A program made the translations under genes and the position numbers. Below the pieces are notes generated by a model that was not told where the DNA came from, did not search any database, and saw only the letters and a list, made by a program, of their open reading frames with translations. A stretch of 64,000 nucleotides of DNA from Falsiroseomonas algicola (GTDB lineage: Bacteria; Pseudomonadota; Alphaproteobacteria; Acetobacterales; Acetobacteraceae): assembly GCF_011040385.1 (NCBI RefSeq), contig NZ_JAAIKB010000001.1, positions 868,001 through 932,000 of the forward strand. Reading direction: 5' to 3'. Shown here one piece after another: positions 48,481-56,260 of this stretch (positions within the stretch are counted from its first letter, which is position 1; every line of letters begins with the position of its first letter).

Positions 48481-49533
48481 TCAGCGCCAGCCCGCGCGCT
48501 GCATGATCCGCAGCGCCTCGGCCGCATTGGCCGCGGACTGCGTCGCGTGCACCGGCTCCGCCCGGAACTCGCCCATCGCCCGCAGCGCGGGGTGCAGCGG
48601 CACGCCGGACACCACCGGGTATTCCATGTTGCCCAGCGCGAAGATCTGCTGCGCCTCGGTGGTCGTCATGAACTCCATGAAGCGCACCGCATTGTCCCGG
48701 TTGGGGGAGGTGCGGACCAGCGCGACGCCGGAGATGTTCACATGCGTGCCGCGGTCACCCGCGCCCTGGTTCGGGAAGATCACGCCGATCCGCTCGAACA
48801 GCTCCCGGTCCGCCGGGTTCTGCGACGCGCCGAAATGGCCGAGGTAGTAGGTGTTGCTGATCGCGAGCTGGCACTGCCCCGGCGGGATGGCGCGGAACTG
48901 GTCGCGGTCGCCGCCCTGCGGCGGGCGGGCCAGGTTCGCGGCCACGCCGCGCGCCCAGGCCTCGGTCGCCGCCGCACCATCGGCGGCCAGGATGCTGGCG
49001 GCCAGGCTCACATTGTAGGGGTGGTTGGCGGCGCGGACGCAGATCTGGCCGCGGAACCGCTCATTCGCCAGGTCCTCGTAGCGCGCCAAGCCCTGCGGCA
49101 CGCCGCGGGTCTTGTCGTACATGATGACGCGCGCGCGCTGGGAGACGGCGAACCAATGCCCCTCCGCATCGCGCAGCCCGGCGGGGATGCGCTCCTCCAG
49201 CGTCGCGGAGCGCACGCCCTGCGTCACGCCGGCATCCTTGGCGCGGGCCAGCCGCGCGGCATCGACGGTGATGAGCACATCGGCCGGGCTGTTCGCGCCC
49301 TCCGTCCGGATTCGCTCCACCAGCTGGTCGGCATCGCCCTCGATCAGGCGGACGCGGATGCCCGTCTCCCGCGTGAAGGCGTCATAGAGCCGGCGGTCGG
49401 TGTCGTAGTGCCGGGCGGAATAGACCGCGACCTCCCCGCGATTCGGGGCCTGGGCCTGCGCGGCGGGAACGAGGGCGGGCGCTGCCATCAGCAGCGCGGC
49501 GAGCATGAGGCGGCGGGGCGCGGTGGCGGTCAT
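48481..49533 (-). CDS. Ferric-iron ABC transporter binding protein (FutA/FbpA type)
   Basis: A 350-residue periplasmic binding protein. Signal peptide: TATAPRRLMLAALLMAAPALVPAAQAQA. The mature part begins NRGEVAVYSARHYDTDRRLYDAFTRETGIRVRLIEGDADQLVERI, the FbpA/FutA signature with the iron-binding Tyr cluster later (SNTYYLGHFG). It delivers Fe(III) to an inner-membrane permease such as the one at 43490. Start at the ATG 49533, with GGAAAGG upstream. No ATPase is nearby. Confidence 0.88.
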   Translation of the reverse strand: MTATAPRRLMLAALLMAAPALVPAAQAQAPNRGEVAVYSARHYDTDRRLYDAFTRETGIRVRLIEGDADQLVERIRTEGANSPADVLITVDAARLARAKDAGVTQGVRSATLEERIPAGLRDAEGHWFAVSQRARVIMYDKTRGVPQGLARYEDLANERFRGQICVRAANHPYNVSLAASILAADGAAATEAWARGVAANLARPPQGGDRDQFRAIPPGQCQLAISNTYYLGHFGASQNPADRELFERIGVIFPNQGAGDRGTHVNISGVALVRTSPNRDNAVRFMEFMTTTEAQQIFALGNMEYPVVSGVPLHPALRAMGEFRAEPVHATQSAANAAEALRIMQRAGWR

Positions 49534-49610
49534 TGTGGGCCTTTCCGTGTGCGGCGACCCTGGCTTACCGCAACTGCGAAGCGTTCGCAAGAACAACCGG
49601 GCGCCCACCG

Positions 49611-50504
49611 CTACCCACCCGCCCGCGCCGCCGCCAGGAAGGCGCGGATCGCCGGCGTGCCCGCGAGGCGCTTCGGGTAGTACAGGAACAGCCCCGGCTC
49701 CGTGATCGCGCTCCCCGGCAGCAACTGCCGCAGCCTGCCCTCCCGGATCGCGCCCCGCACCGCGGGTTCGAAGACATAGGCGATGCCGATGCCGGCCAGC
49801 GCCAGGTCGCGCGCGAAGCCCGGATCGCTGACGCGCACCGTGCCCGCCACCTCCACCGCCACATCCCGCCCACCCTCCTGCATCTCCCAGGCATAGACAC
49901 GGCCGGAGGCCAGCAGCCGGAAGCCGATGCAGTTGTGCCGGGCGAGGTCGGCGATGGAGGCGGGCTCCCCATGCTCCGCCAGGTAGGCGGGCGAGGCCAC
50001 CAGGATCGCCTGGAATGGCGGCGTGAGGCGCATCGCCACCATGTCGGCGGCGATCATCTCGCCCAGCCTGATGCCGGCATCGAATCCGCCGGCGACGATG
50101 TCGCCCAGCGCATCGTCGCTCGCCACCTCCACCGTCAGCGCGGGATGCGCCCGCGCCAGCCGGGCCAGGATCGGCGCCATCACCAGCTCCACCGCGATCC
50201 GCGGCGCGTTGATCCGCAGCAGCCCCGCGACCTCCCCCTGCCCCGCCTTCAGCGTGGCCGCCACCCCGCCGATCTCCTCCAGCGCCCGGCCCGCCACCGC
50301 CGCGAAACGCTCCCCCGCCTCCGTCAGCGCGACGCTGCGGGTGGTGCGGCGGAACAGCGGCGTGCCCAGCCGGTCCTCCACCAGCCGCACGGCGTGGCTG
50401 ACGGCGGAGGCCCCCATGCCGAGTTCCGCCGCCGCGGCCGCGAAGCTGCGATGCCGCGCCACGGCGACGATGGCGGGCAGATGGGGCAGCAGGGTCCGGT
50501 CCAT
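49611..50504 (-). CDS. LysR-family transcriptional regulator
   Basis: A 297-residue regulator with a winged helix-turn-helix (HLPAIVAVARHRSFAAAAAELGMGASAVSHAVRLVEDRLG) and a LysR substrate-binding domain (about 95-297) ending in WEMQEGG-to-PKRLAGTPAIRAF. It is divergent from an SDR gene by about 100 bp, the classical layout for a LysR controlling its neighbour. No inducer can be proposed. Confidence 0.9.
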   Translation of the reverse strand: MDRTLLPHLPAIVAVARHRSFAAAAAELGMGASAVSHAVRLVEDRLGTPLFRRTTRSVALTEAGERFAAVAGRALEEIGGVAATLKAGQGEVAGLLRINAPRIAVELVMAPILARLARAHPALTVEVASDDALGDIVAGGFDAGIRLGEMIAADMVAMRLTPPFQAILVASPAYLAEHGEPASIADLARHNCIGFRLLASGRVYAWEMQEGGRDVAVEVAGTVRVSDPGFARDLALAGIGIAYVFEPAVRGAIREGRLRQLLPGSAITEPGLFLYYPKRLAGTPAIRAFLAAARAGG

Positions 50505-50608
50505 TCATGAGCCATATCGCATGACCCCTGCGGAATGCACGGCGTTATCGCAGGACATCCCGCGCGCCATCCTTCGCCCATCCGGAACCCGAGCGAAGGA
50601 CCCGCCCC

Positions 50609-51454
50609 ATGACCACCCCCGACAGCCCCGTCTGGTTCATCACCGGCGCCGCCACCGGCTTCGGCCGCGCCTTCGCCCTCGAAACCCTGGCCCGCGGCGG
50701 CCGCGTGTTGGCGACGGCGCGCGACCCCTCCCGCCTCGCGGACCTCGTCGCCGTCGATCCCGCCCGCGTGCTGGCCCTGGCCCTCGACGTGACGCGCCCC
50801 GGCGATGCGGCAACCGCGGTGGAGGCCGCGATGGCGCGCTTCGGGCGGATCGACACCGTCGTGAACAATGCCGGCTTCGGCCTGGTCGGCGCGGTGGAGG
50901 AGACGCCGCTCGAGGAATTCCGCGCGGCGTTGGAGACGATGGTGATCGGCGCCGTCGCCGTCACCCAGGCGGCGCTGCCGGTGCTGCGCGCGCAGGGCAG
51001 CGGCGCCGTGGTCAACATCTCGAGCATGGGCGGCCAGCTCAGCTTCGCCGGCTTCGGCGCATATTCCGCCGCCAAATTCGCCCTGGAGGGAATGTCCGAG
51101 GCCCTGGCGCAGGAGGTCGCGCCGCTCGGCATCAAGGTGCTGATCGTGGAGCCCGGCGCCTTCCGCACCGATTTCGCCGGCGCCGCGCTGCGCCGCATGC
51201 CGGGGATGGAGGCCTATGCCGGCAGTGTCGGCCCCATCCGCGCCTTCGCCGAGGGCATGCACGGCACCCAGGCCGGCGACCCCGCCAAGGCCGCACGCGC
51301 GGTGCACATCGCGCTGGCGGCACCGGTCACGCCGCTCCGCCTCGCGCTTGGCCAGGACGCGATCGACGCCGTGCGCGGCCATGCGCAGGCGCTGCTGGCG
51401 GAGATGGACGCCTGGGCGGCGTTGGGGGCGGATACGCGGGTGGAGGCGGGGTGA
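50609..51454 (+). CDS. SDR-family oxidoreductase
   Basis: A 281-residue short-chain dehydrogenase. The NAD(P) motif is FITGAATGFGRAFALE; NNAGFGLVGAVEE follows, and the catalytic set is Ser in VVNISSMGG and YSAAKFALEG (YxxxK). GAAGGA lies 8 bp before the ATG. The likely regulator is the divergent LysR. A decayed copy of its middle and 3' portion is found at 53062-53285, past the GH16 gene. Confidence 0.9.
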   Translation: MTTPDSPVWFITGAATGFGRAFALETLARGGRVLATARDPSRLADLVAVDPARVLALALDVTRPGDAATAVEAAMARFGRIDTVVNNAGFGLVGAVEETPLEEFRAALETMVIGAVAVTQAALPVLRAQGSGAVVNISSMGGQLSFAGFGAYSAAKFALEGMSEALAQEVAPLGIKVLIVEPGAFRTDFAGAALRRMPGMEAYAGSVGPIRAFAEGMHGTQAGDPAKAARAVHIALAAPVTPLRLALGQDAIDAVRGHAQALLAEMDAWAALGADTRVEAG

Positions 51455-52024
51455 CGGGCCACGCCCGCGGGCAGACCGGCGATCCCGGCGGCCGGCGGAG
51501 ACGCCGCCGCCCGGCACGCCGGCCCTGACGCTTGCGCTGCGTTCCCGCCGCAATCGAGCGGCGTGACCGACGCCTGGTCCCGCGCCCCTCCGCGCCAGCC
51601 GAGCCTCACGCAAGCGCGCCCAGGTTGATCAACGATCCGTGTCTTTGGCCCGGCCAGCCGCCACGAAACCGTGTACATGCCCTGCACGAGAACGGGAGCG
51701 GCCACGGGAGCCGGTAACCCGGCCGCACAGCCGTGCCGCGCCCATGGGCGGCTGACGATGGCACCACACGCCTGTCCGGACGGAAGGCGTGACGACCCTG
51801 CCTGGCGCGCTGGTCGCGCCCGGCACCGCAGGCGCGCCGTGCACGGCACCGCCCGCGGAGCACCCACCACCGAACAGTGCCGCATCCCGGCACGACCCGG
51901 TTCCGGACACCCGGGGCCGGGACGAAGGCGGCGCGCCCGGCCCATGGCTGGCGCGGCACGCCGCCCATGGCTGGCGCGGCACGCCGCGACGCTCCAACGA
52001 TTTCAAGCAAGGGACTTGCGAACC
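51455..52024. other. Gap of 570 bp without a recognised gene
   Basis: This stretch between the SDR gene and the GH16 gene holds no supported gene. It contains a perfect tandem duplication of 23 bp (CCCATGGCTGGCGCGGCACG+CCG) at about 51940-51985 and several short dyads. Open frames in it look like reading-frame by-products of GC-rich DNA. The region lies between an intact and a decayed copy of the same gene, consistent with duplicated, eroded sequence. Confidence 0.45.
51940..51985 (+). repeat. Tandem 23-bp duplication upstream of the GH16 gene
   Basis: Two adjacent, identical 23-bp units begin CCCATGGCTGGCGCGGCACG, ending 40 bp before the GH16 start codon. They lie within the presumed leader or promoter and could have arisen by slippage. 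Confidence 0.7.
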
Positions 52025-52882
52025 ATGGCTGCAACGGACGCTCTTCACATCAGCTTCGACGATGGCTTCGGCACGATCGGCAATCTGTGGAATGTCGATG
52101 CCTCGGTCAGCGGCGAGGTCACGCTCTCCGGCTATTCGGCGATGATGGAATGGGCGGTGGGGCGCGAGGCCGGCCACGGCTATGGCACCTACACCATCAA
52201 TGCGAAGGCCGAGGGCAATGAGCCCGGGCCCGCCATCATCTTCTGGCCGGGCGACAACCAGTGGCCGGGCCAGGAAATCGACCTGCTCGAGATCACGCCG
52301 GACGGCTCCGGCCGCCAGTATGGCACGCTGCACTGGAACGAGGGCGGCCACGATGCCTATGAGGCCGTGGTCTATGACGGCGTCCAGGGCGGGGTCTTCC
52401 ACGACTACACCATGATCTGGGAAGCGGGCCGCATCACCTTCCAGGTCGATGGCGTGGAGAAGGCCGTCTTCACCGACAACGTGCCGACCGACTTCGCGCA
52501 TGGCGGCATGAACAACACCATCGGGTTCCTGAACAACAACCCGGACACCTCCATCACCGTGCGCGACGTGACCTACACGCCGCTCGGCGGCGCGGCGCCG
52601 GCGCAACCGGCCGCGCCCGCCGTGGAACCGACCCCGGATATCGAGGTGGTGACCGGAGAGGAGCAGTCCTGGGACGACTACGCCTACGAGCCGACCGAGC
52701 CGCAGGACACCTGGACGCCGGAGCCGCAGGCGGGTTGGACCCCGGAGCCGCAGGCGGGCTGGACGCCGGAGCCGGAGGGCGACCCGCGCTTCCAGCCCGG
52801 CCCGGACGGCGTCATCGACTGGGATGCCCTCGCCGCGAAGGTGATGGCGAATTACGAGGCCACCGGCAGCTGGTTCGTCTGA
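52025..52882 (+). CDS. GH16 family glucanase with repeat-rich tail
   Basis: A 285-residue beta-glucanase-like protein. Residues about 5-195 are the GH16 jelly roll; the catalytic motif EIDLLE is E84 (nucleophile), D86 and E89 (acid/base), preceded by the aromatic FWPGDNQWPGQ. It likely hydrolyses beta-1,3 or beta-1,3/1,4-linked glucan, or a related polysaccharide. No signal peptide is present, so secretion may use a C-terminal signal (type I); the tail ends WDALAAKVMANYEATGSWFV after three 24-bp repeats coding WTPEPQAG. AAGGGA lies before the ATG. Confidence 0.85.
   Translation: MAATDALHISFDDGFGTIGNLWNVDASVSGEVTLSGYSAMMEWAVGREAGHGYGTYTINAKAEGNEPGPAIIFWPGDNQWPGQEIDLLEITPDGSGRQYGTLHWNEGGHDAYEAVVYDGVQGGVFHDYTMIWEAGRITFQVDGVEKAVFTDNVPTDFAHGGMNNTIGFLNNNPDTSITVRDVTYTPLGGAAPAQPAAPAVEPTPDIEVVTGEEQSWDDYAYEPTEPQDTWTPEPQAGWTPEPQAGWTPEPEGDPRFQPGPDGVIDWDALAAKVMANYEATGSWFV
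52712..52783 (+). repeat. Three 24-bp tandem repeats in the GH16 gene
   Basis: Units starting TGGACGCCGGAGCCGCAGGC at 52712, 52736 and 52760 encode WTPEPQAG-type repeats (the last diverges). They form a flexible linker between the catalytic domain and the C-terminus; copy number may vary between strains. Confidence 0.8.
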
Positions 52883-52890
52883 CGGCGACC

Positions 52891-52919
52891 GGCGGCGGCA
52901 TCCCCGCGATGCCGCCGCC
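52891..52919 (+). terminator. Hairpin after the GH16 gene
   Basis: GGCGGCGGCATC-CCCGC-GATGCCGCCGCC is a perfect 12-bp stem starting 9 bp after the GH16 stop. No T-run follows, so termination would rely on the stem or on Rho. Confidence 0.5.
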
Positions 52920-53061
52920 ACTGCCAGGTTCCGCGCGCAGCCCGGGTCGCTCGGGCGCAGGGTGTGCGGAACTTCCACCGCGCTGTCCCACCGGCCTTCC
53001 TTGCATCCCCCCAACATGGAGGCGGCCGGCCGGTGCCCTTGTGCCGCGCGCGATCGGCGAC

Positions 53062-53285
53062 CGCCGCTGCCGGAGGAGTGCCGCGGGGCGCTGGACAGGA
53101 TGGTGATCGGCGTCGTCGCCGAGGCCGCGCTGCAAGTGCGGCGCGCGCAGGGCAGCGGCGCGGTGGTCAGCACCTCCAGCATGGGCGGCTAGCTCAGCGG
53201 CGCCGCGCGGCGGCGCATGCCGGCCTGGGCCGAAAGCGTCGGCCCCATCCGCGCCACCCCGCGGACGCGATGCATGCGCCGGTCA
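53062..53285 (+). pseudogene. Decayed SDR fragment, partial copy of the gene at 50609
   Basis: Nucleotides here align to 50909-51270 of the intact SDR gene: GATGGTGATCGGCG.CGTCGCC, CGCGCAGGGCAGCGGCGC and AGCATGGGCGGC are shared. A CAG to TAG change breaks the frame after SSMGG. About 140 bp between GGQLS and GAALRRMP are missing, and the N-terminal third is absent. The GH16 gene lies between the two copies, so the island looks like an old duplication around it. Confidence 0.85.
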
Positions 53286-53344
53286 GGTCACGGCTCGGCT
53301 CCCCTGCGCACCACCGTCCCGGCAGCGCGGTGGGGCGGATGCCG

Positions 53345-53905
53345 TCAGCGGGACCTGGAGCGGGAAAGGTTCCCCGTGCCCTTCATGACCTTCTCGAACT
53401 GGAAGGCTTCGTCATGGCCGCCGGGCAGGTCTTCCTGGAAGCGCTCGTCCGGGTGGCCATGGTGCTTGTTGAAGAACTCGATGATCCTGAAGCCGCACTT
53501 GTTCACGTAGAAATGGATGTTGCGCTTTTCGAAGTATGGCGTGTGCGTCTGCCAGGTGATGGTCTCGGGGAACATCTGCTCGATCGCAAGCCAGGCTCGC
53601 AGGCCGATCCCGCGCCCTTCCTCGCCCCGCTTGACGAAGAAGAGATCGAGCTCGTTGTGGTGGGTTTCGCGGTCGATCGTGAGCACGGCTCCGCCGACCT
53701 TCTGGCCGTCGCGCAGGATCCGCAGCACCACCGCGTTCGGGGCAGCGATCGCAGCGTCGAGGACCTCGTCGGACGGGATCGGCCCATCCGGTAGCGCGCC
53801 GAACTCATCGACGACGGCGACGGCGAAGGCGTCCTGCAACTCCTTCTTGAAGGCGGGGATATCGGCAGGATCGGCCGGGGCGAGGGAGATCAGGTCGCTT
53901 GGCAT
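53345..53905 (-). CDS. GNAT-family acetyltransferase
   Basis: A 186-residue protein with a GNAT-like core: GGAVLTIDRETHHNELDLFFVKRGEEGRGIGLRAWLAIEQMFPE contains the R/Q-x-x-G-x-G/A acetyl-CoA loop (RGEEGRGIGLRA). The remainder, HTPYFEKRNIHFYVNKCGFRIIEFF, is the usual terminal strand and helix. The substrate is unknown. The ATG at 53905 is used; an extended reading is not supported. It is convergent with the SDR remnant. Confidence 0.85.
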   Translation of the reverse strand: MPSDLISLAPADPADIPAFKKELQDAFAVAVVDEFGALPDGPIPSDEVLDAAIAAPNAVVLRILRDGQKVGGAVLTIDRETHHNELDLFFVKRGEEGRGIGLRAWLAIEQMFPETITWQTHTPYFEKRNIHFYVNKCGFRIIEFFNKHHGHPDERFQEDLPGGHDEAFQFEKVMKGTGNLSRSRSR

Positions 53906-54040
53906 GGCGCGTCTATCGGCGGCACGGCTGCGATCGTCAAACGCCGCCGGCCGGTTTCGGGCAGCAGCGGACCGGCCCTCGGCTAACCCTTCCCCTTGGC
54001 CCCTCCCCGCCCCACCATGCGCGCCGGAGGAACCCGCCCC

Positions 54041-56098
54041 ATGCGCAAGCGCCTGCTGCTCGCCCCCCTGCTGCTGGCCTTCCCTGCCGCGGCGCCGGCC
54101 TGGGGGCAGGACCTCCCGGTCACCGCCGTCACCCTCTCGAACGCCGGCCTCGCGCAGATCGAGCGCGCCGGCCGCCTTGCGCCCGATGCCGCCCTCTCCT
54201 TCCGCGTGCCGGTCGAGGATGTGGACGATGTCCTGAAGTCCCTCCTGGTCCGCGACCCCGCCGGGCGGGTGGAGGGCGTGCGCCTGCCGGCCCAGGACCT
54301 GGTCACGGAGGCCTTCCGCGGCCTGCCCCTCAAGGCCGAGGATTTCGCCAACCGCACCACCCTGCTCCGCGCGCTGCGCGGCCAGGCCGTCGAAGCGGCG
54401 GGGGCCACGGGGCGCCTGGTGGATGCGGAGGAGGTGCAGGCCCCCAACGCGCCCCCCGCGCTGCGCCTGACGCTGGTGACGGAGCAGGGCCTGCGCAGCC
54501 TGACCCTGCCGGATGGCGATGGCGTGCGCTTCGCCGATCCCGACCTCGCCGCCCGCCTCCGCCGCGCGGCGGAGGCGCTCGCCGCCGCGAGTACCGCGGA
54601 CAGCCGCCAGGTGGAGATCCGCCTCGCCGGCGCGACCGCGCCGCGGGAGGTCTCGCTGGGCTACGTCGCCGCGGCACCCCTTTGGAAACCCTCCTGGCGC
54701 CTGGTCGTCCCGGCCTCGACCGGGGAGGCGCGCCTGCAAGGCTGGGCGGTGGTGGAGAACCGGTCCGGCGCGGATTGGGACCGGGTGCGGCTGGCGCTGG
54801 TCTCCGGCAATCCCGCCGCCTTCGCCCAGGCGCTCTACGCCCCCATCCGCGTCGAGCGGCCGGACCTGCCGGTGCGCGTGGCGGAGGGTGTCTCCGTCCG
54901 CGCCGATACCGGCGCCACGCCGCCGCCCCCGCCCATCCCCGCCCCCATGGCCGCCATGCCCCTGCCCGCCCCGGCCCCCACCGCCCGCGCGCGTGGCGGC
55001 GTGGCGCAGGAGCAGGCGGTGCGCTTTGCCGACAGCGTCGCGGCCGTGCCCGCCGCGCTCCCCGCCTCCGCCGCCGGCCGCGTCGCCTTCGCGCTGCCCA
55101 ACCCCGTCACGGTCCGCAGCGGGGAGACGGCGAACCTCCCCTTCCTCGATGCCGCGCTCCCGGCGGAGCGGGTCTGGTGGGTGCAGGACCTCTCGGCGCG
55201 CAACCCGCTCTCGGCGCTCAGGCTCCGCAACACCTCCGGCCACACCCTGCCCGATGGCCTCGCCACGCTCTATGGCGCGGAGGGGCCGGAGGCCGGCGCC
55301 TTCCTGGGCGATGCCGAGATCCGCGCCGTGGCGCCCGGGGAGACGCGGCTGATCGGCTTCGCGCGGGACCGCGACCTGCGCATGTCGAGCGCCACCGCCG
55401 GTGGGGACCGCCCGATCGGCGTCGAATTCCGCCGCGGCGTGGTGGTGCTGCGCATCATGCTGCGCCAGGAAGCTGCCCTGGCGCTTGACCCCGCGAATGC
55501 CGCCAATGCCGGCCGCGGCGCCCGCATGATCGTGGACCTGCCCCGCCGCCCCGGCTTCACCCCCCGCTTCCCCGTGGCGGCGGAGGGCGATTTCGGCCTG
55601 CGGCATGAGGTGGTGCTGGAGGGCGGCCCGCAGACGCTGCGCTTCGCCTGGGAACAGGAAACGCGGCGCGACCTGCCGGTCTGGGATGCCGGCCTCGGCG
55701 ACCCGGTGCTGCTGCGCTGGCGGGACATCGACGTCGAGCAGAGCCTCCGCCGCCTGCCCGGCGGCCCCGCGACGCTGGAGAACCTCCGCACCGTCCTCGA
55801 ACGCTTGCCCGCCGAGGCGCCGGGGCGGGACCGCCTGGCCGCGCTGGCCGATCGGCTGGCGGAGCTGCGCGGCCTGCTCGACACCGCCCGCAATGCGATC
55901 CGCGGCTACAGGACCGCGGAAGCCGCCCTCGCCCGCGCCCGCAGCGCGGCGGAGGACCGGACCGGCGCGGAGCGGGAGGAAGCCCGCCGCAGCCTGAACG
56001 CCGCGAGCGTGGCGGCGGAGCGCGCCGGCGCGGCCGCCGATGCGGCCTGGGATGGCTGGGCCCGGGCGGCGCAGGAGATGCTGGCGCGGATGGAGTGA
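54041..56098 (+). CDS. DUF4139 secreted protein
   Basis: A 685-residue protein with a signal peptide (MRKRLLLAPLLLAFPAAAPAWG). It matches the DUF4139 (mucoidy inhibitor A-like) pattern: VTAVTLSNAGLAQIERAG at the start, a central GYVAAAPLWKPSWRLVV and WAVVENRSGADWDRVRLALVSG, and an Ala/Arg/Glu-rich coiled-coil near 590-685. The middle contains a Pro-rich linker. GGAGGAA lies 8 bp before the ATG at 54041. The molecular role of this family is unknown; envelope function is presumed. Confidence 0.85.
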   Translation: MRKRLLLAPLLLAFPAAAPAWGQDLPVTAVTLSNAGLAQIERAGRLAPDAALSFRVPVEDVDDVLKSLLVRDPAGRVEGVRLPAQDLVTEAFRGLPLKAEDFANRTTLLRALRGQAVEAAGATGRLVDAEEVQAPNAPPALRLTLVTEQGLRSLTLPDGDGVRFADPDLAARLRRAAEALAAASTADSRQVEIRLAGATAPREVSLGYVAAAPLWKPSWRLVVPASTGEARLQGWAVVENRSGADWDRVRLALVSGNPAAFAQALYAPIRVERPDLPVRVAEGVSVRADTGATPPPPPIPAPMAAMPLPAPAPTARARGGVAQEQAVRFADSVAAVPAALPASAAGRVAFALPNPVTVRSGETANLPFLDAALPAERVWWVQDLSARNPLSALRLRNTSGHTLPDGLATLYGAEGPEAGAFLGDAEIRAVAPGETRLIGFARDRDLRMSSATAGGDRPIGVEFRRGVVVLRIMLRQEAALALDPANAANAGRGARMIVDLPRRPGFTPRFPVAAEGDFGLRHEVVLEGGPQTLRFAWEQETRRDLPVWDAGLGDPVLLRWRDIDVEQSLRRLPGGPATLENLRTVLERLPAEAPGRDRLAALADRLAELRGLLDTARNAIRGYRTAEAALARARSAAEDRTGAEREEARRSLNAASVAAERAGAAADAAWDGWARAAQEMLARME

Positions 56099-56180
56099 GG
56101 GTGGCCGAAATGTCCTGGCCTCTGGCTTCCGTTCCCGTTATGATCGCCTTATCACCGCCCGAACTGCGCCCTTCACCCCG

Positions 56181-56249
56181 CGAAAACGCGACTAAAGGTG
56201 CATAAACGGCATAATCGGCTAAAACGGGTTAGCGACTAAAAAGCCACAC
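56181..56249. repeat. 65-bp A-tract repeat, copy B
   Basis: This element matches copy A at 18053 at 59 of 65 positions. It again lies in a convergent gap (DUF4139 gene versus ligase) and its AAAAAGCCACAC end is 11 bp from the ligase stop codon. The A-tract spacing is 9-10 bp. No flanking similarity extends far on the other side. Confidence 0.8.
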
Positions 56250-56260
56250 CGAACGCGCGT

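Noticed and set aside
51455-52024. Open frames in the gap before the GH16 gene as a fused N-terminus
   Set aside because: The GH16 family start at 52025 has a good Shine-Dalgarno, and upstream residues are low-complexity with tandem repeats.
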